Below, piece by piece: positions 33,591 to 44,347 of a stretch of DNA of 64,000 nt. The notes under the pieces are model-generated. The model saw only the letters and a list, made by a program, of their open reading frames with translations, ran no database searches and was not told the DNA's origin. Origin of the DNA: Phialocephala subalpina (taxonomy: Eukaryota; Ascomycota; Leotiomycetes; Helotiales; Mollisiaceae); NCBI GenBank assembly GCA_900073065.1, contig FJOG01000027.1, positions 566,766 through 630,765 of the forward strand, given 5' to 3'. A program made the position numbers and the translations under genes. Each line of letters opens with the position of its first letter. The first letter of the stretch is position 1.

Positions 33591-34745
33591 CATCATTACG
33601 TCCATCTTGCACCCGATATCAACAAGACAGACCCCTCAATTTCCGTCCTTGCGCAGTAGCCGGGACGCCATTCCAGTTGTTGTTCCGTCGAGAATGACCT
33701 CTTGTCCTTTCGAAAATCCGTGGCTCGTGCCCTCACGAACAGTCTTGCCTTTATTACCGCTTGCAGAGTCCTTTGCTGCTAGCTTTGCCAGCCATTGAGA
33801 CTTCCAAGGCTGTATCTTTTCGGGCGGCTTAGGAGAACTCATCTAAGTAGCACAAGATGCGTCAGCGGAGATCTGAAAAGCTGGTTAAGGGTACTGAATA
33901 TATACATTGTTATTGGATTTTGAAGCTTGAAATGGGGCGACAGCGCCTTGATAATTGCGTGGAAGTGCTTGCATGACAGGGCAGCCTCAATATAGGAACG
34001 TGGGCGGAAAGAGGAAAATAATAAAAAGGCAAGGTTGCCTAGTAGAGTGAGATTCTCAAGATATGGGCAGCACCTCACCTGGACTGGGCGCAAGGTCCCT
34101 ACTCGAAATCCTGACTGTGCCCCCCCACCCTGAGCATCATGTCCAGATGATCGACGTACTCGAAATATGATTGGATGGACGGAGTTTCACGGACGTAATC
34201 TCTATTGGCGTCGTGCATATCAGTTGCGTGATAAATGACCCATTGGTTCGCTCGAGACACGACCCCGCACCCACGATAAGAAGAAGCGGCTGTTAGCACC
34301 TGACGCTAAGCCTGCCCAGGCAGGATGCAGCAATCCTTATAGCTGCACATCACATGCATTCCTTCATTTTAGAGGATCTAGCGGGCGAGATTGGAACAAA
34401 TATGGAGGTTATACGGAGGTGCTAGGGTCAAAGAAGTGCTCACCGCCCTCGCTTAGTTGTATGAGGCAGAACGATTGAGTGGTGGCAATTGAAGGCGGTG
34501 AGCACTTCTTTAGCCCTGGCACCTCCGTATTCGACTGGATATCATATGCAAATGGATGGCTCTTGTCCCAAGTAAGCCTAGCTTGACTCGCTTGAACCCA
34601 TATCTTCTAAAAACACTCTTCATCACGTCTCCTGAGAGCACTTGCTCCCTCTCGTTAATCACTCAATTAATCACTTTTATTCGCTGCGTCGCCTACGCTC
34701 CAGCCCCTAACAAGGACAGACGCCGGATCCCATCGCTCCTCTAGC
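33591..34745. other. Intergenic with small inverted-repeat element
   Basis: No gene is supported. It contains the small inverted-repeat element at 34411-34530. Confidence 0.45.
34411..34530. mobile_element. MITE-like inverted-repeat element (~120 bp)
   Basis: The 37-nt arms 34411-34447 and 34494-34530 are reverse complements at 34 of 37 positions, starting ATACGGAGGTGC, with a 46-nt centre. The three mismatches are transitions. No clear target-site duplication could be fixed beyond an ambiguous TA. It could also be a transcribed hairpin. Confidence 0.6.
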
Positions 34746-37700
34746 TCATTTAAACCAGAATGCAACCAAATCATCGAAATCTTTATCAACCAGATCCTCT
34801 GCCCTTTGTTTCACAGCCCTCTGCTTCCCAGTCAATATGATCCTCTCAGCGACCAGCTCAGAATACACCTGGAAGCATTTGCGAAGCTCTCTATCGGCCT
34901 CATCAAATTTGCGCAGATACCGTAGGGCGCGTGATCGCTTGAAAGAAACACGTGCTTTTTCAGACAGATAATTGCTCGACATCGAATATGCCTTGAGCGC
35001 ATGGTCCAACAGAGCCATAGCGGTATCGTACTGATGGGCACGAATATTGTGCTCGGCGACTTTGACAAAGACAGACGCTGTGAGGTGGTGATTATTTCCG
35101 AGCGTGGCTTTGAAGTGCAGAAGGGCTTTGTGGTGATAGCTGAGACTGTCTTCGGTGGAGCCTTGGTCGTAGGCGACGTTTCCGAGCGCGTGGTAGAATC
35201 TTCCTGAGCTGTAGAAGAGATATATTAGCATGGGTTGCTCCTGAGTGGTGGATGAAAGGAAATGACGCACATGAAAGAGATTCGATCGTGGATGCCGTAT
35301 TTCGTCTCGCGATCACCTACTCCCTTCTCGAGGACTGCAGCGGCTTCATCCAATCTGCCTTGTAACCAGTATGCATACCCTAGGTTTACCAAAGGGAGCG
35401 ATATCAATATCGGCTCAAAATTGTAGAGCTGCTGTAGCAATTCGATAGATCGCAGGAAGTATGCTTCGCCTTGAGCCCAATCCTCCTTGAGCATATACGC
35501 GAAGCCAAGTTCATTGCAAGCAAGCCCGAGCCGCATATCATTGCGTGGAGTATCCTCCTCAAATTCTTTCTGCATCATGTCATGGAAAATTTTAAGATTC
35601 CTCAGTGCTTCAGAAACATCGCTCGCACCACATGCGATGACGCCTCTATTGTGATAAAGTTCAGCCAGGGTATAGCCAAGCTCAGCGTGCGTTACACCAT
35701 GACAAGACAAGGCATCGGAATGTTCGTAGAGCTGAAACTTGAGTGATTCGCAGATCGACTGAGCCATGTTGTTGTATAAGTTTGTGTCAATGAGTCTCCC
35801 ACGTTCATGTAGATACCTAACATCTGTCAGCATGTTCTTTTCGGGTGGAACATAAAGCTTACCAGCCTGCATCGGTCAGAAGTCTGGCGAAGTGGTAGTC
35901 ATCTGAAGTCTCAGATGAAGGGCGAACAGCAGGGAAAATATCTTTCAGCCTGGCGATATGCGGGAAAACCTCCTCACAGACTGGCCAACGTGCGATACCA
36001 TGGCGCCAGGTGAAGTTCTCAAAGGGCCAAATAGATGCGACCAGTTTCACACAAACAACGAGAGTTTGCCGAAACTCTGAATGCCCCATTTCTGCTCTCG
36101 CAACGTCTTGGACCAGTCTGTGAATAAACAGTTTGCTCTCCTGTCTGTTCCCAGTTACAAGGGAGCAAGCAAAAAGCTCGCCTTTAGCATGCTCGTATTC
36201 CTCGATGGTAGTCGGGTAGCCAGGGAGATCGATTTCACCGATAGCACTTGTAAGGAGACGCTCTGGGATACTATCTGGATCAAGCATGGATAGCACATTC
36301 AAGAGTTTCCTGCCGTATTTGAGATTCTCGAACGCCCAAACCGAGGCAACGGTGTGCTCATGACTCAGTGATTTGAGGTCCGTCTGGTGCGTCTGGAACT
36401 GTAACAGCTCTCGCTGGCTGTCTCTCTCATTGTAAGAATCGAGGAATTGACGGAAACTGAGCTGCTTCGTCACTATGATACTGGCCATCTGGGTCAAGGC
36501 CAGAGGAAGTCCGCCTAATCGTGAACTAACATCGGTCACACTTTCTCGGTCAACGTCAGATAGCTTTCTGTTGGTTAACTTCAAAAGAAACGCAATAGCT
36601 TCGTCCGAAGTGAACTGCTTTAGTGGTAGTGACTTTGTCCAGGAGAAAGGGTTGCGGCTGGTGATGAGGATAGAACCAGGTCCATCATACGGCCAGTAGT
36701 CGTTAAGGATATCCGGGTCTTGTACTCCGTCGTATATTAACAGCCAAGATATACGCTTACGAGGCTTTCTGTCACCGCCACGGGCTCGTGGATTTACAAG
36801 CCAGCGTTTGACAATCTCGCGGGTATATATGAGGTCATTGGCATCTGCCGAACCCTCCGGGATAAGGTCAAGAAGCCGAGCAATCCGTTGAAACCCCTGA
36901 GCCATCTCATTGACGCTGTCTGCGTTAACCCAGAGAATAGCATCGAAGTCCTCCTGGTGCGCGACTGCAAATTGAATAGCCACTTGCGTCTTGCCCATGC
37001 CACCTGGAGCGCAAATTGCAAACGTGAGTGGATACGTCACCGCTTTACCATCAGCCGGCTTAGCATTAACCTCTGGGACCAGTTCTGTTTTGATTGCATT
37101 CAAGGCGTATTCGCGGCCGAAAAAGTTCTTGTTGAGTGGAGTCGGAGGCATCATGTAAACAGGTAAGACTGGGTCAGTACGCTGTTCCGCGGCCGAAGAA
37201 GAGTCGAGGTACAATCTTCTGAGTAGTTTCTGTAGGATCGGATCTCTGTCGTGGCCATAATACTCGGATTGTCGAATAAAACCCCATTCCTCCTTGTAAG
37301 TCTCGTAAGTCGCGTATACCCTCAAAGCGACACCGCTTTCAGTGGCTCCGGGGTCGTCATATTGCCATCCGGTTCCCTGAATGAGTTGAGGACTATCGTC
37401 AAAATGGAGTGATGCATCAGTATCAACAGACAAAAAAGACAATCTGCCATCGTCGCTTTCGTGTCCCTCGTCTGCGTGCTTAGACGCCCCTTTCTCGCTT
37501 GGTTCCTCCTCTACGTTTTCTTGCCACGGCAAGGCTTTCATCGATATTGCCTGCAAGTGTCCAGCCAGATGCTTAACAATATCTTCGGAAATTATTTTAC
37601 TTCGTTGGTATTTTTGCTTGTTGTTTGACCCTTCGGCGTTGGTGAGAGCATTGATTTTCTCTTCAGCTGGTTCGTAGCCGCAAAGAGGACAGGCGGAAAA

Positions 37701-39204
37701 CGTGCTTGCCGCTGGACCTTGGCTGCGCTTCTTATACCAAGGCAATTGGCTCTCCTTGAAGCCTGCCGCATGGTAAACCCGCATGTGATCTTCGAAACCT
37801 TGCTCATTTTCAAAGACGCAGAGCTTATGGCCGGCCGCTGTGCATGTCCATTGTTTTGTGTGAGTCTCTTGCATATGTGAAAGCCATGCAACTCGGTCAC
37901 GAAATAATCTATGCGAATCATTGCAATCTTCGAAAACACACACATACGGCTCAAGGTCATTTAGGACGTGACGTCTGGCACAGTATTCAATTAGGACAGC
38001 TTCAAATCCATGAAAAGGGAGGGGGCTTACGTCCAGTGGGACCGCACGGCTTCTTTCATTGGAAGAATCATACAGCAATAAGGACATTCGAACTCTTTAC
38101 TACCGGCGGCCGGTTTGGGCGGATCAGGGATCGAGATAGAGCCTTGTTGGGTAAAGGCACCAGAGAACACCGTGGGCGTCCTAGATGGTGTCGGTTCGAA
38201 GATATCTTCAGTCCTGAATTTCCCCGAGACTTTCGAAGCAGAGGTTTGTGATGGCAACCTTGGTTTGAGAAGGTTGTTTTGTTTATTATGAGTACCTGGG
38301 ACTGTATTCTCGACCACAGTCCTCGCTATAACCGTAGAATCCGCATCTGGTCCCGGTAAAAGCGACTTCTCTGGTCGGGGCGGCGGTGTAAGAAACGATT
38401 TCATGCCTAGTTTCTTTTGGTGGCTTTGGCGGTATAGGAAACGTTTCCTGCGTAGGGTGACCGATTTCGCAAGTCGGTCGCGAAGTACTGGAGGTGCCTC
38501 AGGGAATTGATGCGTGATCCAGGTAAGCGCAAAGTCAGCGAATTGTTCACCAACATCATTCCCGTCTTCATCTCTAATCACAAAATTTGCCGCTTTTATA
38601 TTTTGACTTACGATCGATGGCCGTCGAATAGCCACAGATAGTCGATACAAGCGGTCAATTGTCTGTTCGATCCCATGAAGCCGTTGCTCGAAAGGAGTTC
38701 GGTCTTGATCAACTGAAATCGAAAGCGAGGCGTCTGTCTCTGAGCCATGATATGACGAGGATAAGATTGAAGAGGCTGATGGTATTTGGCGAGAACCAAT
38801 GCTACTTAAGCTATCTTCAGTAATGGTAAGGGAAGTCAGTAAACCTTCATCTTCATCAGCCGGTCTGACGGTGTCCATTGCTGTAAGATCATCAGTGAGA
38901 CTCATCGTACGTTGGTGGGACTAGAACGACGCAGACCTCGTCGGAGGTAGTTCTTCAGACTTCCCAAAAGATCAAGCATGAGATTTCTGGCTTCCCAGTT
39001 ATCTCTCAGCCTGTAGTCCAGAGATGCATGTCCATCTGCAAAGATTCCAATATTCGCTGACCAGATCAAGAAGCGTGCTTTTTGCTCTTCGCTATTAAGA
39101 TCATCCCCGTTGCGGTGATTATTGGCTGTGGGTTGCACCATCACCAAGGCATCAAAATCAGAGAGACATTCATCTGCCCGACTATAAATCTCGACGGATT
39201 CCAT
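34746..39204 (-). CDS. NLR-like protein: zinc fingers, NB-ARC, TPR
   Basis: Five exons, 39204-38937, 38880-38031, 37974-35863, 35816-35271 and 35208-34746, give 1412 residues, all joined in frame at GT-AG sites. N-terminal helical domain (ECLSDF...IWSANIGIFADGHASLDYRLRD); Cys/His fingers (CPYCCMILP, CVFEDC, CPLCGYEP, each followed by His residues) at about 350-520; NB-ARC NTPase with P-loop APGGMGKTQ (about 694), Walker B LLIYDG (about 785), SILITSRN and GLPLAL (about 860); then TPR repeats (ELGYTLAELYHNRG, NLGYAYWLQGRLDEA, HALGNVAYDQG). STAND proteins of this build act as ligand-triggered switches in fungal non-self recognition and cell death. TPRs would sense and the N-terminus would signal. 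It is divergent from the DUF7580-like gene, with starts 539 bp apart. Start 39204 was chosen because family members begin at this block. Confidence 0.88.
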
Positions 39205-39742
39205 CTCTTGCAGTCGATAGAAAGATGTAACCAACGAGGAATGGTGAAGAAGAAAGAACTTGAAGGTGGAAGGCTCCCATGCTAGAAAATGAGCGAAGCC
39301 TGACTGAACGGGGGCGGGAGAATGCTGCAGCCTCGGGCTGCACACCATCACGGAGGCTGCCGTCGAATGAGCATTCATGGGTGTGGTAGGATAGTGGGGT
39401 GTTACCGAGTAGCATTATTTTGGGGTCGTACAACCGCTAATTTTCTACTTTTCTTTTCCGACCCTCCATGCAACGTAGGCCAGGCTTACATGGACATGGC
39501 TGATACTACCTGATTAGGAAGGTCACAATCTGTTCGGCCTGGCCGCTAATCCTATCTGGAATAAAACGGCAAAGTGTCCAGTATCGGTGAGGCTGTTCAG
39601 CGGGCTCCTTGGAGCCTTGTCTCTCTAGTCGGGCGAAGCTTGTGCACCCACACTGTTGCCTGAAATGAATGCCTCCATCCTCATTACCGCGAGCTGAGTC
39701 CATCTCACTCCTTTTCCCAAACTTATTCTCTCACGAGTCTCG
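39205..39742. promoter_or_regulatory. Shared divergent promoter region of the NLR pair
   Basis: 538 bp separate the two start codons of oppositely transcribed genes, so their promoters must overlap or abut here. No specific operator motif was identified. Co-regulation is an inference from the arrangement. Confidence 0.4.
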
Positions 39743-41568
39743 ATGATGCTGTTTGGTCTTGAGTTAGCCTTTGCAATCGTCCCATTAGTGACTACAGCCA
39801 CTGAGCACCATCAAAGAGCATATCATAAAGCAAAAACGATTTTGTCCTCAAAGGCCAGAGATGAACAACTTGAAGATTTTCTTGCGGACCTTCACGACGA
39901 GGTAGCTTTGCTTGGACACACTTTGAGATGCCTGATTTCCGACCTCACGACGCTTACTGAAAATCAAAGAGACCAGCTACTGAACATTGATCAAGAGCAA
40001 TGGAAACAGAAAGATGTAAGTGTGGCATTAAGAACAAGGCTGGGCGGTGATGCAGAGCTCGCCTTCACAGACATTCTCGGCCGCCTACTGAAATCCTTGG
40101 ATGATGTGGTGAGCGAAAGGTCTCTGCACTTTATCAGCTCCGAGAGGGTAAGTAACTGTTTCCCAAACCATATCAGTACTGACGCTAAGGGCGTTAAATG
40201 ATAACAGACCTGTTCACCATGCCTTTTCAGGAAGCTTGAAGGATTCCGTGATGAGATGAAAAATGGTGCAACCGTACAGGACCTCCGCACTCGATTCCAG
40301 TTCACTACCAAAGAGGACCGTCGTAATAAGAACATCAAGAAAATTTCTAAATATAACAAGAAACTGGAACGATTTGTCCACGGTCATTCCTTCAGTATTG
40401 CTGATGAGGCAAAGAAGAGCGCTCGAGTACGGAAGACACAACCACCGACGAACAAGTCTCGTAGACTATCCCAGGATGCACATAAAAGGATAGCTCGCTG
40501 CTGGTCCTGCCCTTGCCTGTTGCCTCATGAAGCGAAGCTGGGCCTTTTGAAATGTTTGATGAGCCAAGAGAACGCAGATTCTGCAATCAATCTCGACCTG
40601 CTGGTATCTATGATGAGTGCAGATCAGACGAAGGAAATTTGGTTGGAAAGTAGAATTCGAATCCTTCCTGATAAGTAAGCAGTCCGAACAGTCATCATTA
40701 CAGTATGCAACCACTAACCAGGCCGCGTAATAATAGGGAAGAGACAAAGGGCAAACCCATTGTCAGATTCATGGACGAAAAAGACTCTATTGACTCAATA
40801 TCAGCTCCCAAAGATCCACGCCGCATTATTGACACCGAGTCAGTCTGCACCCTAATCAAAGAGGCACATAGGAACAATAGCAGCCTTGAGCTTGTCTTCG
40901 ATGGAGAGAAGCTCTGGCAAGCCAGATCAACCGCGAGTCACGTCATCCTCAGGCCGGAAATTGGAATTCCACTCAACACCTTGCTTGGAGACTCCCATTC
41001 AAGGCTGAAGTTAAAAGAAAGTAGAGCTCTAGCGGTCGTTCTTGCCCATGCTATCCTCCATTACTGCGAAAGTCCATGGGTATCGAACAGTTGGAACAAG
41101 GAGCATGTGAACTTCTTCACCACCGTTAATGGCCCTGATTTAATGAGACCATATCTTGCCACGCAGTTCGAGGCTTCGACGTCGCGTTTAGAGGAAGCGT
41201 CGGATAGCATGTATAGCCACCCAAACCCAGCTCTTCTGGCCCTTGGAATCTTGCTACTAGAGCTCTACCTATCGAAACCGATCGAGTCCTTGTGGGAGTT
41301 CGATGATACGGAGGACGGGATGGAAGGCATCAACACTAATTGGATCACAGCAGAAAAGCAGCTGGAAAAGATGGGGGACGATTTGTATGAAGGATATAGG
41401 AACGCAATACAAGCCTGTCTGAAGATCAATTACGTTGACGGTGAGGACAGCTTGAGTCTCGATGATGAGGGTTTTCGGAAACTGGTTTATGAGCGCGTTG
41501 TGGTTCCCCTAGAAGATGAACTAGAAAACGGTTTTCATATTACTCCGGAACAACTTGGAGTCTTGTGA
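39743..41568 (+). CDS. DUF7580/HeLo-like protein with kinase-like C-terminus
   Basis: Three exons, 39743-40147, 40208-40674 and 40737-41568, give 567 residues. The N-terminal ~150 residues resemble the helical domain of fungal proteins annotated DUF7580 or prion-inhibition/HeLo-like (start MMLFGLELAFAIVPLVTTATEH; LEDFLADLHDEVALLGHTL; LLNIDQEQW). The C-terminal half has the degenerate protein-kinase-like layout of that family (LAVVLAHAILHYCESPWV, NFFTTVNG, RPYLATQF, NPALLALGILLLELYLSKPIESLW) without a visible HRD/DFG catalytic pair. HeLo-type domains kill cells by membrane disruption when activated; whether this one does is not known. Head-to-head position with an NB-ARC protein resembles known fungal NLR-effector gene pairs. 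The start could be 39743 or 39746. Confidence 0.75.
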
Positions 41569-44347
41569 GATTTTGGAAAGGAAGGAGAAGGGGTCTTCTT
41601 AACGAGAAATTAGTAGGCGCAGAGAGTCATTGTTAGTGGAAACATTGCGGGTGTATCTCATGCTAGGACTTATCCAGACAAATTGTAAACCAACCTCATT
41701 CGCTCCCCCCCCCCCTAACTATCCACTTGTTTCTAAACCCTGCGAATAGAAGGGTGGATTTTGCCTTAGAGTTAGAATTTTCGGACAATTAAGTAGGGGA
41801 CAAGCCCCTACGGCGGCAGGCCTGGCTAGTCCCGAACGTAGTCTCTTAAGCAGGCTGTAGAATAAGTCAGTTAGTCATCATCTGAATGACTTTATTTGTT
41901 AAAAGGGATAATCGCTAAGAAGGACGATGCGATACGAGCAGGTGATAAGATAACTATATAAAGAAACAAGTAGTCTATTGAAAGAAAAACTTCCGATGCG
42001 CATGTAGGGCCTGACGGAAGAAGGGGAAGAGCAAAGATCTAGGGAGAGGCGCGGGGGTAGATTCTCCTTGGAAAGAGCTGGGGCTACGCATTTTGCGAGA
42101 AGAATCTGCCTTGAGATTAAATAATGTATTTGGGGGGGAAGTTAATTCTGAAGTGTATATATCATGTAATATTATATGATATCACAGATAGTTCATGATC
42201 TCATATATTTAGTATAATATTAATAAGTACCAATTGTATATATATACGTTTTTTTATTATTTATACTTAGTAATTCGATTAATATAATATATATTTAATA
42301 TGGGGTTTGTCACGACTCCGGTCCTTGGCACAATAGAGATTGCTGTAAGGTGGGTTCTATTGACCAAACTAAGCTAAAGAGGAGAAGAGGAGAGCTCGAG
42401 AATAGGTCTCGATAATATCAGACTATTCTGCCGTGCTACACCGCCTACGCTAGGCAGCTGATCACGTGGTTCTACTCATGCGAGTATAAGCCGTGACAGG
42501 GTTTTATTTGGATCTTTTGGAAACTAATTTAATACTTTTGAATACTTATATAAAATTAATAATTTTCGTATAATAAAAACCGAATAATAAATAAATTATA
42601 ATTAAATAATTTGAATAGAAAATAAAGCGAGAATAAATAATATATAAAGAAAATAATAATATTAATTAATTATATTAAAAGTAAAAAAAGAAATATTATT
42701 TGAAATTACTTATTAAATTAATATTCTTTTTATATTTATATTAGAAATATAAAGCGAATATATTAGGTTTAATTTAATTAACCTAAATATAATTTGAATA
42801 AAAATTCAAAGTTTTCATTTGATATTAACGCGATTTATATTTATATATTCTAATTCCTATATAATATTAATATTCCTAAAATATTATATTATTTCTAATA
42901 GTTTTTATTAAAATATATATTAGATTTTCAATATTATATTATCCTAAAATATTAAATTAATTATTAAATTATTAATCAAATTAATTTATTGCGTTTTTAT
43001 AATAACGTAATATAAAGACTTTTATTATTATTTTATATTATATTTGATTCTAATAATTTTATTAACTATTATATACATATTCGTATTAAAAAGTATTTTA
43101 TTTATATTCTTTTTATATATATAATTCATTGGTAATTATTATTATTATTTATTTTATATTCTTATATTTTTAATTTTTTTAAAAATTTTAATTCTTTTAT
43201 TTTTATATTAAATTCCTATATAATATGATTATATAAAATATAAAGTTTTATTTATTTTAAATTATTATTTTTTATTATAAAAATAATAATAATATTTATT
43301 TATTTATTTTATATATTATTATATCGAATATAATATATTATTTATTTAAATTATTAATTAGTAAGAAAAATTATATTATTTTATTCGAGGATTTATTATT
43401 ATAAAATCTTATAAATATAATTAAAAATAATATATTAATTCGAAATTTATTTATAATTATATATATATATAATTAAAAAGATATTAATATTTAAATTCGA
43501 TTATTATATTTCTTAAGGCGATATTATATTATTATATTATTACTATTATAATTAAACACATTATATTATATAATTTATTTTTATAATATTATATTTTTTC
43601 TTTTTATAATTATAATATTATTTCTATAGTATTAATATAACATTAAAAGAAACGTATTAATCCGTAAAGGTATTATTGATTATAGGCCAAATTATTTCGA
43701 AGTTATTTTATTTTATGACTTTCAAAATTTTCGTTCTCGCGTTTTATAATGTATTCCCGTTTGCAACGGAAGAAGTGTTGCAGTTTGGGCTAGGTGCCTC
43801 AGGCATAGGCCATAAAGCCCAACGGCTTGACTGAGTTGTACACCATCCCACTCGTGATCGGCCACGTATCACCCATAGAGCATATATTGGCAGACTGGGC
43901 ACCTGTAGTTTACTCCTAATCATAGCACGCAATACACCTGATTTTGTCCCATACTGTATTGTGCAGGTGTATGACCCGCGTATAAATTCAAGTTGCTTAT
44001 TAACAGGTTGAATCCGAGATCCAACAAGAAGTAGCCTCGCACGAGTTCATGTGGGGGGTCGATGGCTTGTGGCATTCAACTAACCTCTACCTAGCCTTTT
44101 CTGATCAGCGACCGCACATTTTCTCCTAAAAATTGCCTTTCCACTCCCATTAGAGGCGAAACGACTTTGATAGCGTCGTTATTTCCATGCAATTTCTCGT
44201 TTCGCTGGAAATACCTGCCTTACGAGTGGTGTTTTCACGGTAAGGCCAGGTCGCGCCAGACCATTGTCAGCCCACATTCGTCAGGCAGAACCGCGGTTAT
44301 CTGCACTTTCATCGACGCCTCTTCGACTGATCAACGCACTTCGGACA
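41569..44347. other. Gene-free, partly AT-rich relic region
   Basis: From about 42120 to 43740 the sequence is extremely A+T-rich with no open frame, typical of strongly RIP-mutated repeats. A solo LTR lies inside (42308-42498). The flanks at 41700-42120 and 43740-44347 are GC-balanced without a supported gene; 41750-42120 may be another degraded repeat. Confidence 0.6.
42308..42498 (-). repeat. Solo LTR of the Ty3-type family
   Basis: On the minus strand it begins TGTCACGGCTTA and ends CGTGACA, and shares blocks such as GCGTAGGCGGTGT, CGGCAGAATAGT and ATATTATCGAG with the LTRs at 5517 and 11771. It is flanked by a perfect 5-bp duplication GGGTT (42303-42307 and 42499-42503). This is the footprint of recombination between two LTRs of an inserted copy. 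Confidence 0.9.

Noticed and set aside
40702..40736. Alternative acceptor CAG at 40702 for intron 2 of the DUF7580-like gene
   Set aside because: It would make a 27-nt intron, too short for splicing; the acceptor at 40736 gives 62 nt in frame.
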